Shown here: positions 30,645 to 44,436 of the stretch, piece after piece
Layout of the letters: each line of letters begins with the position of its first letter
Position numbering within the stretch: position 1 is the first letter of the stretch
Assembly (NCBI GenBank): GCA_946811185.2
Contig: OX328108.1
Coordinates: 21,833,239 to 21,897,238, forward strand
Length of the DNA stretch: 64,000 nucleotides
DNA from: Hippopus hippopus
Taxonomy: Eukaryota; Mollusca; Bivalvia; Cardiida; Cardiidae
Direction of reading: 5' to 3'
Program-made: the position numbers and the translations under genes
The notes under the pieces: generated by a model
What the model saw: only the letters and a program-made list of their open reading frames with translations
The model's database searches: none
Told to the model about the DNA's origin: nothing

Positions 30645-32042
30645 GTTGATGTTGTATCGATTTGGATAGCTAGTTGCTAATAACTTTTACGGTAGGCTCG
30701 GGCTATATATATTCTCGCATGGTCTAAGACTAATACACTCAAAATGCCAATGTCATATTATGACAGCTAAACATTGTGCCAAAATGAGTTGACACTTAGC
30801 TAATTACGCACACGACTTTAGAACAACATCCTCGTTTGCTAATCGATTAGCCACGTGGGCATGTAAATGGATTAACAACCTTTTCTTTCACAGTTGTATC
30901 AAACCAATAAAAACTACCGTCAAACAGTTATTTATTGATGATTTTTTTTATCCTAAATTTTGCTGTTCTTTGCTTGCCGGTGAAATATTAAGCTTTATAT
31001 ATATATATAAAATTCTACATGCAAATTTTGCGCGATTGCTGTATCATATCATGTTTGCTTATGAAAAAGAAGAAATAGTTTTTCTTCAAGCACGATTTAT
31101 TTCAGACTCGAGGAAAGACCGGAAAAAACTACCCGAGCAATATTCATAGTTGATATGTTCTTCAGTTACACATACTTTCATGTATTACTGAAAACAGCAG
31201 ATACCGTAGGTTTCACTAAATAGACAGATTCTGTTAGAATGACATCAACCCTTTCCCAAACAATCCCGACTTTTAACAGCCCTGAGAGAGAAGACTGTAG
31301 AAAACGTTGTGGGAAGATGCGGTAACCAGCATTTTCTCCTTTTTCTACGATGTTTTCTATCTAATCAAATACAAGTTCCACAATTGGGGCCGCGTTTGAT
31401 TTTGTCATTTGCAAAGGCTTTGGATACGAAGGAGTTCATAATTTTGTTGTGTGGTTAATGGATAAACGTGTAATTATTTTCCCACTTTCCAGGATATGTG
31501 AAGCTTTCGATACGAGTGTCGAGAAGTCCTATATTCTCCTGTATTTTTTGGTCTAACAGCACTACGAACTCTTTCCGGGTCGTAGTAGTCAAAAGAAGTC
31601 CAAAATAGGCAGCGAGCGCTTCGCCTTCTTATTATTATTATTTTTTTTTTTTTTTGCCGGGGTTTGGGGGTTCAGAGATAGTGAAAGGACAGGTCCGAAA
31701 TATATTTCTAGTGTTGATTTGATGATATCTTTGAAAAGTGACTGCAACTTTTTTTATTTTTTGAGAACTATTTTGGGCATGTTTCCAGAAAAGTAGCATT
31801 TCTACCATCCGGAAAGGCCTTCGTTAACAGTTTTTTTTACTAATCATAGTATACGATCTTCGTAAGAGAGGCCCCGACTTGCAGTTAATGGGTTAAATAT
31901 TGTATAAAGAGGGGGGAGGAGGATTTATATTTGAAATGAGGGAAATGAGGGTTTGGGGTCATTGACAATTCTTGAAAATGGACTTTCTTTTGAATTGGTT
32001 TGGCTCTTAAAAGGGCCGTTTTGAAGAAAACGACTTGAATAA

Positions 32043-32372
32043 TTATTCAGAGTCGGAAGAATAATCTGAGTCGGACGCCTGCACGATTTCCACGGATTCG
32101 TTGAACAGCTCCCGGCGAAGTTCGGCAACCTGGTCAGCTTTGCAATAGGCATAATTATAATACATGTTGCGTGCTCCTTCAATGACAGCAAGTTTCAGTC
32201 GAAGGTTATAGCGGAACGATCTGTTGTTTGCACGTTTTGCCATCTTGTAGCGTTTCTGCACCTCGCCTAGACGTTGGTTCAGCAAGACGATCTGGTCGCA
32301 GGCTTTTCTAAAACGTCGTTCAGTATCACTTAAAGTGAATCGTTTGTCAAGAGCTTTCATTCTTGAAGGCAT
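32043..32372 (-). CDS. Array gene copy 11 (109 aa; D73N)
   Basis: Same protein as copy 10. Stem-loop 32002-32017, TATA box 32432-32439. Its 3' spacer has an expanded poly-T (about 31640). Confidence 0.85.
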   Translation of the reverse strand: MPSRMKALDKRFTLSDTERRFRKACDQIVLLNQRLGEVQKRYKMAKRANNRSFRYNLRLKLAVIEGARNMYYNYAYCKADQVAELRRELFNESVEIVQASDSDYSSDSE

Positions 32373-33765
32373 GTTGATGTTGTATCGATTTGGATAGCTA
32401 GTTGCTAATAACTTTTACGGTAGGCTCGGGCTATATATATTCTCGCATGGTCTAAGACTAATACACTCAAAATGCCAATGTCATATTATGACAGCTAAAC
32501 ATTGTGCCAAAATGAGTTGACACTTAGCTAATTACGCACACGACTTTAGAACAACATCCTCGTTTGCTAATCGATTAGCCACGTGGGCATGTAAATGGAT
32601 TAACAACCTTTTCTTTCACAGTTGTATCAAACCAATAAAAACTACCGTCAAACAGTTATTTATTGATGATTTTTTTTATCCTAAATTTTGCTGTTCTTTG
32701 CTTGCCGGTGAAATATTAAGCTTTATATATATATATAAAATTCTACATGCAAATTTTGCGCGATTGCTGTATCATATCATGTTTGCTTATGAAAAAGAAG
32801 AAATAGTTTTTCTTCAAGCACGATTTATTTCAGACTCGAGGAAAGACCGGAAAAAACTACCCGAGCAATATTCATAGTTGATATGTTCTTCAGTTACACA
32901 TACTTTCATGTATTACTGAAAACAGCAGATACCGTAGGTTTCACTAAATAGACAGATTCTGTTAGAATGACATCAACCCTTTCCCAAACAATCCCGACTT
33001 TTAACAGCCCTGAGAGAGAAGACTGTAGAAAACGTTGTGGGAAGATGCGGTAACCAGCATTTTCTCCTTTTTCTACGATGTTTTCTATCTAATCAAATAC
33101 AAGTTCCACAATTGGGGCCGCGTTTGATTTTGTCATTTGCAAAGGCTTTGGATACGAAGGAGTTCATAATTTTGTTGTGTGGTTAATGGATAAACGTGTA
33201 ATTATTTTCCCACTTTCCAGGATATGTGAAGCTTTCGATACGAGTGTCGAGAAGTCCTATATTTTCCTGTATTTTTTGGTCTAACAGCACTACGAACTCT
33301 TTCCGGGTCGTAGTAGTCAAAAGAAGTCCAAAATAGGCAGCGAGCGCTTCGCCTTCTTCTTATTATTATTTTTTTTTTGCCGGGGTTTGGGGGTTCAGAG
33401 ATAGTGAAAGGACAGGTCCGAAATATATTTCTAGTGTTGATTTGATGATATCTTTGAAAAGTGACTGCAACTTTTTTTATTTTTTGAGAACTATTTTGGG
33501 CATGTTTCCAGAAAAGTAGCATTTCTACCATCCGGAAAGGCCTTCGTTAACAGTTTTTTTTACTAATCATAGTATACGATCTTCGTAAGAGAGGCCCCGA
33601 CTTGCAGTTAATGGGTTAAATATTGTATAAAGAGGGGGGAGGAGGATTTATATTTGAAATGAGGGAAATGAGGGTTTGGGGTCATTGACAATTCTTGAAA
33701 ATGGACTTTCTTTTGAATTGGTTTGGCTCTTAAAAGGGCCGTTTTGAAGAAAACGACTTGAATAA

Positions 33766-34095
33766 TTATTCAGAGTCGGAAGAATAATCTGAGTCGGACG
33801 CCTGCACGATTTCCACGGATTCGTTGAACAGCTCCCGGCGAAGTTCGGCAACCTGGTCAGCTTTGCAATAGGCATAATTATAATACATGTTGCGTGCTCC
33901 TTCAATGACAGCAAGTTTCAGTCGAAGGTTATAGCGGAACGATCTGTTGTTTGCACGTTTTGCCATCTTGTAGCGTTTCTGCACCTCGCCTAGACGTTGG
34001 TTCAGCAAGACGATCTGGTCGCAGGCTTTTCTAAAACGTCGTTCAGTATCACTTAAAGTGAATCGTTTGTCAAGAGCTTTCATTCTTGAAGGCAT
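33766..34095 (-). CDS. Array gene copy 12 (109 aa; D73N)
   Basis: Same protein as copy 10. Stem-loop 33725-33740, TATA box 34155-34162. Essentially identical to copy 13 over the unit (both intervals 1,723 bp). Confidence 0.85.
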   Translation of the reverse strand: MPSRMKALDKRFTLSDTERRFRKACDQIVLLNQRLGEVQKRYKMAKRANNRSFRYNLRLKLAVIEGARNMYYNYAYCKADQVAELRRELFNESVEIVQASDSDYSSDSE

Positions 34096-35488
34096 GTTGA
34101 TGTTGTATCGATTTGGATAGCTAGTTGCTAATAACTTTTACGGTAGGCTCGGGCTATATATATTCTCGCATGGTCTAAGACTAATACACTCAAAATGCCA
34201 ATGTCATATTATGACAGCTAAACATTGTGCCAAAATGAGTTGACACTTAGCTAATTACGCACACGACTTTAGAACAACATCCTCGTTTGCTAATCGATTA
34301 GCCACGTGGGCATGTAAATGGATTAACAACCTTTTCTTTCACAGTTGTATCAAACCAATAAAAACTACCGTCAAACAGTTATTTATTGATGATTTTTTTT
34401 ATCCTAAATTTTGCTGTTCTTTGCTTGCCGGTGAAATATTAAGCTTTATATATATATATAAAATTCTACATGCAAATTTTGCGCGATTGCTGTATCATAT
34501 CATGTTTGCTTATGAAAAAGAAGAAATAGTTTTTCTTCAAGCACGATTTATTTCAGACTCGAGGAAAGACCGGAAAAAACTACCCGAGCAATATTCATAG
34601 TTGATATGTTCTTCAGTTACACATACTTTCATGTATTACTGAAAACAGCAGATACCGTAGGTTTCACTAAATAGACAGATTCTGTTAGAATGACATCAAC
34701 CCTTTCCCAAACAATCCCGACTTTTAACAGCCCTGAGAGAGAAGACTGTAGAAAACGTTGTGGGAAGATGCGGTAACCAGCATTTTCTCCTTTTTCTACG
34801 ATGTTTTCTATCTAATCAAATACAAGTTCCACAATTGGGGCCGCGTTTGATTTTGTCATTTGCAAAGGCTTTGGATACGAAGGAGTTCATAATTTTGTTG
34901 TGTGGTTAATGGATAAACGTGTAATTATTTTCCCACTTTCCAGGATATGTGAAGCTTTCGATACGAGTGTCGAGAAGTCCTATATTTTCCTGTATTTTTT
35001 GGTCTAACAGCACTACGAACTCTTTCCGGGTCGTAGTAGTCAAAAGAAGTCCAAAATAGGCAGCGAGCGCTTCGCCTTCTTCTTATTATTATTTTTTTTT
35101 TGCCGGGGTTTGGGGGTTCAGAGATAGTGAAAGGACAGGTCCGAAATATATTTCTAGTGTTGACTTGATGATATCTTTGAAAAGTGACTGCAACTTTTTT
35201 TATTTTTTGAGAACTATTTTGGGCATGTTTCCAGAAAAGTAGCATTTCTACCATCCGGAAAGGCCTTCGTTAACAGTTTTTTTTACTAATCATAGTATAC
35301 GATCTTCGTAAGAGAGGCCCCGACTTGCAGTTAATGGGTTAAATATTGTATAAAGAGGGGGGAGGAGGATTTATATTTGAAATGAGGGAAATGAGGGTTT
35401 GGGGTCATTGACAATTCTTGAAAATGGACTTTCTTTTGAATTGGTTTGGCTCTTAAAAGGGCCGTTTTGAAGAAAACGACTTGAATAA

Positions 35489-35818
35489 TTATTCAGAGTC
35501 GGAAGAATAATCTGAGTCGGACGCCTGCACGATTTCCACGGATTCGTTGAACAGCTCCCGGCGAAGTTCGGCAACCTGGTCAGCTTTGCAATAGGCATAA
35601 TTATAATACATGTTGCGTGCTCCTTCAATGACAGCAAGTTTCAGTCGAAGGTTATAGCGGAACGATCTGTTGTTTGCACGTTTTGCCATCTTGTAGCGTT
35701 TCTGCACCTCGCCTAGACGTTGGTTCAGCAAGACGATCTGGTCGCAGGCTTTTCTAAAACGTCGTTCAGTATCACTTAAAGTGAATCGTTTGTCAAGAGC
35801 TTTCATTCTTGAAGGCAT
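35489..35818 (-). CDS. Array gene copy 13 (109 aa; D73N)
   Basis: Same protein as copy 10. Stem-loop 35448-35463, TATA box 35878-35885. Its 3' spacer differs from copy 12 by a T-to-C change near 35163. Confidence 0.85.
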   Translation of the reverse strand: MPSRMKALDKRFTLSDTERRFRKACDQIVLLNQRLGEVQKRYKMAKRANNRSFRYNLRLKLAVIEGARNMYYNYAYCKADQVAELRRELFNESVEIVQASDSDYSSDSE

Positions 35819-37212
35819 GTTGATGTTGTATCGATTTGGATAGCTAGTTGCTAATAACTTTTACGGTAGGCTCGGGCTATATATATTCTCGCATGGTCTA
35901 AGACTAATACACTCAAAATGCCAATGTCATATTATGACAGCTAAACATTGTGCCAAAATGAGTTGACACTTAGCTAATTACGCACACGACTTTAGAACAA
36001 CATCCTCGTTTGCTAATCGATTAGCCACGTGGGCATGTAAATGGATTAACAACCTTTTCTTTCACAGTTGTATCAAACCAATAAAAACTACCGTCAAACA
36101 GTTATTTATTGATGATTTTTTTTATCCTAAATTTTGCTGTTCTTTGCTTGCCGGTGAAATATTAAGCTTTATATATATATATAAAATTCTACATGCAAAT
36201 TTTGCGCGATTGCTGTATCATATCATGTTTGCTTATGAAAAAGAAGAAATAGTTTTTCTTCAAGCACGATTTATTTCAGACTCGAGGAAAGACCGGAAAA
36301 AACTACCCGAGCAATATTCATAGTTGATATGTTCTTCAGTTACACATACTTTCATGTATTACTGAAAACAGCAGATACCGTAGGTTTCACTAAATAGACA
36401 GATTCTGTTAGAATGACATCAACCCTTTCCCAAACAATCCCGACTTTTAACAGCCCTGAGAGAGAAGACTGTAGAAAACGTTGTGGGAAGATGCGGTAAC
36501 CAGCATTTTCTCCTTTTTCTACGATGTTTTCTATCTAATCAAATACAAGTTCCACAATTGGGGCCGCGTTTGATTTTGTCATTTGCAAAGGCTTTGGATA
36601 CGAAGGAGTTCATAATTTTGTTGTGTGGTTAATGGATAAACGTGTAATTATTTTCCCACTTTCCAGGATATGTGAAGCTTTCGATACGAGTGTCGAGAAG
36701 TCCTATATTTTCCTGTATTTTTTGGTCTAACAGCACTACGAACTCTTTCCGGGTCGTAGTAGTCAAAAGAAGTCCAAAATAGGCAGCGAGCGCTTCGCCT
36801 TCTTCTTCTTATTATTTTTTTTTTTGCCGGGGTTTGGGGGTTCAGAGATAGTGAAAGGACAGGTCCGAAATATATTTCTAGTGTTGATTTGATGATATCT
36901 TTGAAAAGTGACTGCAACTTTTTTTATTTTTTGAGAACTATTTTGGGCATGTTTCCAGAAAAGTAGCATTTCTACCATCCGGAAAGGCCTTCGTTAACAG
37001 TTTTTTTTACTAATCATAGTATACGATCTTCGTAAGAGAGGCCCCGACTTGCAGTTAATGGGTTAAATATTGTATAAAGAGGGGGGAGGAGGATTTATAT
37101 TTGAAATGAGGGAAATGAGGGTTTGGGGTCATTGACAATTCTTGAAAATGGACTTTCTTTTGAATTGGTTTGGCTCTTAAAAGGGCCGTTTTGAAGAAAA
37201 CGACTTGAATAA

Positions 37213-37542
37213 TTATTCAGAGTCGGAAGAATAATCTGAGTCGGACGCCTGCACGATTTCCACGGATTCGTTGAACAGCTCCCGGCGAAGTTCGGCAACC
37301 TGGTCAGCTTTGCAATAGGCATAATCATAATACATGTTGCGTGCTCCTTCAATGACAGCAAGTTTCAGTCGAAGGTTATAGCGGAACGATCTGTTGTTTG
37401 CACGTTTTGCCATCTTGTAGCGTTTCTGCACCTCGCCTAGACGTTGGTTCAGCAAGACGATCTGGTCGCAGGCTTTTCTAAAACGTCGTTCAGTATCACT
37501 TAAAGTGAATCGTTTGTCAAGAGCTTTCATTCTTGAAGGCAT
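37213..37542 (-). CDS. Array gene copy 14 (109 aa)
   Basis: Majority protein. Stem-loop 37172-37187, TATA box 37602-37609. The upstream palindrome is changed to GCCAATCGATTAGC (about 37736-37749), a variant seen again only in copy 18, 6,894 bp away. Confidence 0.85.
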   Translation of the reverse strand: MPSRMKALDKRFTLSDTERRFRKACDQIVLLNQRLGEVQKRYKMAKRANNRSFRYNLRLKLAVIEGARNMYYDYAYCKADQVAELRRELFNESVEIVQASDSDYSSDSE

Positions 37543-38938
37543 GTTGATGTTGTAACGATTTGGATAGCTAGTTGTTAATAACTTTTACGGTAGGCTCGGG
37601 CTATATATATTCTCGCATGGTCTAAGACTAATACACTCAAAATGCCAATGTCATATTATGACACCTAAACATTGTGCCAAAATGAGTTGACACTTACCTA
37701 ATTACGCACACGACTTTAGAACAACATCCTCGTTTGCCAATCGATTAGCCACGTGGGCATGTAAATGGATTAACAACCTTTTCTTTCACAGTTGTATCAA
37801 ACCAATAAAAACTACCGTCAAACAGTTATTTATTGATGATTTTTTTTATCCTAAATTTTGCTGTTCTTTGCTTGCCGGTGAAATATTAAGCTTTATATAT
37901 ATATATTAAATTCTACATGCAAATTTTGGGCGATTGCTGTATCATATCATGTTTGCTTATGAAAAAGAAGAAATAGTTTTTCTTCAAGCACGATTTATTT
38001 CAGACTCGAGGAAAGACCGGAAAAAACTACCCGAGCAATATTCATAGTTGATATGTTCTTCAGTTACACATACTTTCATGTATTACTGAAAACAGCAGAT
38101 ACCGTAGGTTTCACTAAATAGACAGATTCTGTTAGAATGACATCAACCCTTTCCCAAACAATCCCGACTTTTAACAGCCCTGAGAGAGAAGACTGTAGAA
38201 AACGTTGTGGGAAGATGCGGTAACCAGCATTTTCTCCTTTTTCTACGATGTTTTCTATCTAATCAAATACAAGTTCCACAATTGGGGCCGCGTTTGATTT
38301 TGTCATTTGCAAAGGCTTTGGATACGAAGGAGTTCATAATTTTGTTGTGTGGTTAATGGATAAACGTGTAATTATTTTCCCACTTTCCAGGATATGTGAA
38401 GCTTTCGATACGAGTGTCGAGAAGTCCTATATTTTCCTGTATTTTTTGGTCTAACAGCACTACGAACTCTTTCCGGGTCGTAGTAGTCAAAAGAAGTCCA
38501 AAATAGGCAGCGAGCGCTTCGCCTTCTTATTATTATTATTATTTTTTTTTTGCCGGGGTTTGGGGGTTCAGAGATAGTGAAAGGACAGGTCCGAAATATA
38601 TTTCTAGTGTTGATTTGATGATATCTTTGAAAAGTGACTGCAACTTTTTTTATTTTTTGAGAACTATTTTGGGCATGTTTCCAGAAAAGTAGCATTTCTA
38701 CCATCCGAAAAGGCCTTCGTTAACAGTTTTTTTTACTAATCATAGTATACGATCTTCGTAAGAGAGGCCCCGACTTGCAGTTAATGGGTTAAATATTGTA
38801 TAAAGAGGGGGGAGGAGGATTTATATTTGAAATGAGGGAAATGAGGGTTTGGGGTCATTGACAATTCTTGAAAGTGGACTTTCTTTTGAATTGGTTTGGC
38901 TCTTAAAAGGGCCGTTTTGAAGAAAACGACTTGAATAA

Positions 38939-39268
38939 TTATTCAGAGTCGGAAGAATAATCTGAGTCGGACGCCTGCACGATTTCCACGGATTCGTTGA
39001 ACAGCTCCCGGCGAAGTTCGGCAACCTGGTCAGCTTTGCAATAGGCATAATCATAATACATGTTGCGTGCTCCTTCAATGACAGCAAGTTTCAGTCGAAG
39101 GTTATAGCGGAACGATCTGTTGTTTGCACGTTTTGCCATCTTGTAGCGTTTCTGCACCTCGCCTAGACGTTGGTTCAGCAAGACGATCTGGTCGCAGGCT
39201 TTTCTAAGACGTCGTTCAGTATCACTTAAAGTGAATCGTTTGTCAAGAGCTTTCATTCTTGAAGGCAT
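38939..39268 (-). CDS. Array gene copy 15 (109 aa; F21L)
   Basis: Phe21 to Leu in the first helix, plus the three-base leader deletion. Stem-loop 38898-38913, TATA box 39325-39332. All its markers recur in copy 19. Confidence 0.85.
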   Translation of the reverse strand: MPSRMKALDKRFTLSDTERRLRKACDQIVLLNQRLGEVQKRYKMAKRANNRSFRYNLRLKLAVIEGARNMYYDYAYCKADQVAELRRELFNESVEIVQASDSDYSSDSE

Positions 39269-40659
39269 GTTGATGTATCGATTTGGATAGCTAGTTGCTA
39301 ATAACTTTTACGGTAGGCTCGGGCTATATATATTCTCGCATGGTCTAAGACTAATACACTCAAAATGCCAATGTCATATTATGACAGCTAAACATTGTGC
39401 CAAAATGAGTTGACACTTAGCTAATTACGCACACGACTTTAGAACAACATCCTCGTTTGCTAATCGATTAGCCACGTGGGCATGTAAATGGATTAACAAC
39501 CTTTTCTTTCACAGTTGTATCAAACCAATAAAAACTACCGTCAAACAGTTATTTATTGATGATTTTTTTTATCCTAAATTTTGCTGTTCTTTGCTTGCCG
39601 GTGAAATATTAAGCTTTATATATATATATTAAATTCTACATGCAAATTTTGGGCGATTGCTGTATCATATCATGTTTGCTTATGAAAAAGAAGAAATAGT
39701 TTTTCTTCAAGCACGATTTATTTCAGACTCGAGGAAAGACCGGAAAAAACTACCCGAGCAATATTCATAGTTGATATGTTCTTCAGTTACACATACTTTC
39801 ATGTATTACTGAAAACAGCAGATACCGTAGGTTTCACTAAATAGACAGATTCTGTTAGAATGACATCAACCCTTTCCCAAACAATCCCGACTTTTAACAG
39901 CCCTGAGAGAGAAGACTGTAGAAAACGTTGTGGGAAGATGCGGTAACCAGCATTTTCTCCTTTTTCTACGATGTTTTCTATCTAATCAAATACAAGTTCC
40001 ACAATTGGGGCCGCGTTTGATTTTGTCATTTGCAAAGGCTTTGGATACGAAGGAGTTCATAATTTTGTTGTGTGGTTAATGGATAAACGTGTAATTATTT
40101 TCCCACTTTCCAGGATATGTGAAGCTTTCGATACGAGTGTCGAGAAGTCCTATATTTTCCTGTATTTTTTGGTCTAACAGCACTACGAACTCTTTCCGGG
40201 TCGTAGTAGTCAAAAGAAGTCCAAAATAGGCAGCGAGCGCTTCGCCTTCTTCTTCTTATTATTTTTTTTTTTGCCGGGGTTTGGGGGTTCAGAGATAGTG
40301 AAAGGACAGGTCCGAAATATATTTCTAGTGTTGATTTGATGATATCTTTGAAAAGTGACTGCAACTTTTTTTATTTTTTGAGAACTATTTTGGGCATGTT
40401 TCCAGAAAAGTAGCATTTCTACCATCCGGAAAGGCCTTCGTTAACAGTTTTTTTTACTAATCATAGTATACGATCTTCGTAAGAGAGGCCCCGACTTGCA
40501 GTTAATGGGTTAAATATTGTATAAAGAGGGGGGAGGAGGATTTATATTTGAAATGAGGGAAATGAGGGTTTGGGGTCATTGACAATTCTTGAAAATGGAC
40601 TTTCTTTTGAATTGGTTTGGCTCTTAAAAGGGCCGTTTTGAAGAAAACGACTTGAATAA

Positions 40660-40989
40660 TTATTCAGAGTCGGAAGAATAATCTGAGTCGGACGCCTGCA
40701 CGATTTCCACGGATTCGTTGAACAGCTCCCGGCGAAGTTCGGCAACCTGGTCAGCTTTGCAATAGGCATAATCATAATACATGTTGCGTGCTCCTTCAAT
40801 GACAGCAAGTTTCAGTCGAAGGTTATAGCGGAACGATCTGTTGTTTGCACGTTTTGCCATCTTGTAGCGTTTCTGCACCTCGCCTAGACGTTGGTTCAGC
40901 AAGACGATCTGGTCGCAGGCTTTTCTAAAACGTCGTTCAGTATCACTTAAAGTGAATCGTTTGTCAAGAGCTTTCATTCTTGAAGGCAT
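40660..40989 (-). CDS. Array gene copy 16 (109 aa)
   Basis: Majority protein. Stem-loop 40619-40634, TATA box 41049-41056. Matches copy 20 in gene and upstream spacer but not in the microsatellite of the 3' spacer. Confidence 0.85.
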   Translation of the reverse strand: MPSRMKALDKRFTLSDTERRFRKACDQIVLLNQRLGEVQKRYKMAKRANNRSFRYNLRLKLAVIEGARNMYYDYAYCKADQVAELRRELFNESVEIVQASDSDYSSDSE

Positions 40990-42382
40990 GTTGATGTTGT
41001 ATCGATTTGGATAGCTAGTTGCTAATAACTTTTACGGTAGGCTCGGGCTATATATATTCTCGCATGGTCTAAGACTAATACACTCAAAATGCCAATGTCA
41101 TATTATGACAGCTAAACATTGTGCCAAAATGAGTTGACACTTAGCTAATTACGCACACGACTTTAGAACAACATCCTCGTTTGCTAATCGATTAGCCACG
41201 TGGGCATGTAAATGGATTAACAACCTTTTCTTTCACAGTTGTATCAAACCAATAAAAACTACCGTCAAACAGTTATTTATTGATGATTTTTTTTATCCTA
41301 AATTTTGCTGTTCTTTGCTTGCCGGTGAAATATTAAGCTTTATATATATATATAAAATTCTACATGCAAATTTTGCGCGATTGCTGTATCATATCATGTT
41401 TGCTTATGAAAAAGAAGAAATAGTTTTTCTTCAAGCACGATTTATTTCAGACTCGAGGAAAGACCGGAAAAAACTACCCGAGCAATATTCATAGTTGATA
41501 TGTTCTTCAGTTACACATACTTTCATGTATTACTGAAAACAGCAGATACCGTAGGTTTCACTAAATAGACAGATTCTGTTAGAATGACATCAACCCTTTC
41601 CCAAACAATCCCGACTTTTAACAGCCCTGAGAGAGAAGACTGTAGAAAACGTTGTGGGAAGATGCGGTAACCAGCATTTTCTCCTTTTTCTACGATGTTT
41701 TCTATCTAATCAAATACAAGTTCCACAATTGGGGCCGCGTTTGATTTTGTCATTTGCAAAGGCTTTGGATACGAAGGAGTTCATAATTTTGTTGTGTGGT
41801 TAATGGATAAACGTGTAATTATTTTCCCACTTTCCAGGATATGTGAAGCTTTCGATACGAGTGTCGAGAAGTCCTATATTTTCCTGTATTTTTTGGTCTA
41901 ACAGCACTACGAACTCTTTCCGGGTCGTAGTAGTCAAAAGAAGTCCAAAATAGGCAGCGAGCGCTTCGCCTTCTTCTTATTATTATTTTTTTTTTGCCGG
42001 GGTTTGGGGGTTCAGAGATAGTGAAAGGACAGGTCCGAAATATATTTCTAGTGTTGATTTGATGATATCTTTGAAAAGTGACTGCAACTTTTTTTATTTT
42101 TTGAGAACTATTTTGGGCATGTTTCCAGAAAAGTAGCATTTCTACCATCCGGAAAGGCCTTCGTTAACAGTTTTTTTTACTAATCATAGTATACGATCTT
42201 CGTAAGAGAGGCCCCGACTTGCAGTTAATGGGTTAAATATTGTATAAAGAGGGGGGAGGAGGATTTATATTTGAAATGAGGGAAATGAGGGTTTGGGGTC
42301 ATTGACAATTCTTGAAAATGGACTTTCTTTTGAATTGGTTTGGCTCTTAAAAGGGCCGTTTTGAAGAAAACGACTTGAATAA

Positions 42383-42712
42383 TTATTCAGAGTCGGAAGA
42401 ATAATCTGAGTCGGACGCCTGCACGATTTCCACGGATTCGTTGAACAGCTCCCGGCGAAGTTCGGCAACCTGGTCAGCTTTGCAATAGGCATAATTATAA
42501 TACATGTTGCGTGCTCCTTCAATGACAGCAAGTTTCAGTCGAAGGTTATAGCGGAACGATCTGTTGTTTGCACGTTTTGCCATCTTGTAGCGTTTCTGCA
42601 CCTCGCCTAGACGTTGGTTCAGCAAGACGATCTGGTCGCAGGCTTTTCTAAAACGTCGTTCAGTATCACTTAAAGTGAATCGTTTGTCAAGAGCTTTCAT
42701 TCTTGAAGGCAT
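42383..42712 (-). CDS. Array gene copy 17 (109 aa; D73N)
   Basis: D73N protein. Stem-loop 42342-42357, TATA box 42772-42779. Its unit closely resembles copies 12 and 13. Confidence 0.85.
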   Translation of the reverse strand: MPSRMKALDKRFTLSDTERRFRKACDQIVLLNQRLGEVQKRYKMAKRANNRSFRYNLRLKLAVIEGARNMYYNYAYCKADQVAELRRELFNESVEIVQASDSDYSSDSE

Positions 42713-44106
42713 GTTGATGTTGTATCGATTTGGATAGCTAGTTGCTAATAACTTTTACGGTAGGCTCGGGCTATATATATTCTCGCATGGTCTAAGACTA
42801 ATACACTCAAAATGCCAATGTCATATTATGACAGCTAAACATTGTGCCAAAATGAGTTGACACTTAGCTAATTACGCACACGACTTTAGAACAACATCCT
42901 CGTTTGCTAATCGATTAGCCACGTGGGCATGTAAATGGATTAACAACCTTTTCTTTCACAGTTGTATCAAACCAATAAAAACTACCGTCAAACAGTTATT
43001 TATTGATGATTTTTTTTATCCTAAATTTTGCTGTTCTTTGCTTGCCGGTGAAATATTAAGCTTTATATATATATATAAAATTCTACATGCAAATTTTGCG
43101 CGATTGCTGTATCATATCATGTTTGCTTATGAAAAAGAAGAAATAGTTTTTCTTCAAGCACGATTTATTTCAGACTCGAGGAAAGACCGGAAAAAACTAC
43201 CCGAGCAATATTCATAGTTGATATGTTCTTCAGTTACACATACTTTCATGTATTACTGAAAACAGCAGATACCGTAGGTTTCACTAAATAGACAGATTCT
43301 GTTAGAATGACATCAACCCTTTCCCAAACAATCCCGACTTTTAACAGCCCTGAGAGAGAAGACTGTAGAAAACGTTGTGGGAAGATGCGGTAACCAGCAT
43401 TTTCTCCTTTTTCTACGATGTTTTCTATCTAATCAAATACAAGTTCCACAATTGGGGCCGCGTTTGATTTTGTCATTTGCAAAGGCTTTGGATACGAAGG
43501 AGTTCATAATTTTGTTGTGTGGTTAATGGATAAACGTGTAATTATTTTCCCACTTTCCAGGATATGTGAAGCTTTCGATACGAGTGTCGAGAAGTCCTAT
43601 ATTTTCCTGTATTTTTTGGTCTAACAGCACTACGAACTCTTTCCGGGTCGTAGTAGTCAAAAGAAGTCCAAAATAGGCAGCGAGCGCTTCGCCTTCTTCT
43701 TCTTATTATTTTTTTTTTTGCCGGGGTTTGGGGGTTCAGAGATAGTGAAAGGACAGGTCCGAAATATATTTCTAGTGTTGATTTGATGATATCTTTGAAA
43801 AGTGACTGCAACTTTTTTTATTTTTTGAGAACTATTTTGGGCATGTTTCCAGAAAAGTAGCATTTCTACCATCCGGAAAGGCCTTCGTTAACAGTTTTTT
43901 TTACTAATCATAGTATACGATCTTCGTAAGAGAGGCCCCGACTTGCAGTTAATGGGTTAAATATTGTATAAAGAGGGGGGAGGAGGATTTATATTTGAAA
44001 TGAGGGAAATGAGGGTTTGGGGTCATTGACAATTCTTGAAAATGGACTTTCTTTTGAATTGGTTTGGCTCTTAAAAGGGCCGTTTTGAAGAAAACGACTT
44101 GAATAA

Positions 44107-44436
44107 TTATTCAGAGTCGGAAGAATAATCTGAGTCGGACGCCTGCACGATTTCCACGGATTCGTTGAACAGCTCCCGGCGAAGTTCGGCAACCTGGTCA
44201 GCTTTGCAATAGGCATAATCATAATACATGTTGCGTGCTCCTTCAATGACAGCAAGTTTCAGTCGAAGGTTATAGCGGAACGATCTGTTGTTTGCACGTT
44301 TTGCCATCTTGTAGCGTTTCTGCACCTCGCCTAGACGTTGGTTCAGCAAGACGATCTGGTCGCAGGCTTTTCTAAAACGTCGTTCAGTATCACTTAAAGT
44401 GAATCGTTTGTCAAGAGCTTTCATTCTTGAAGGCAT
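44107..44436 (-). CDS. Array gene copy 18 (109 aa)
   Basis: Majority protein. Stem-loop 44066-44081, TATA box 44496-44503. Repeats the leader and palindrome variants of copy 14. Confidence 0.85.
   Translation of the reverse strand: MPSRMKALDKRFTLSDTERRFRKACDQIVLLNQRLGEVQKRYKMAKRANNRSFRYNLRLKLAVIEGARNMYYDYAYCKADQVAELRRELFNESVEIVQASDSDYSSDSE

Noticed and set aside
33202..33531. A 109-111 codon minus-strand frame (starting MVEMLLFWKH) in the spacer of many units
   Set aside because: It is translated through the TTC/TTA/poly-T microsatellite, giving variable Lys/Ile/Arg runs. In several units (for example near 16285, 24568, 36648) the tract length breaks the frame. It also has no processing signal or promoter of its own.
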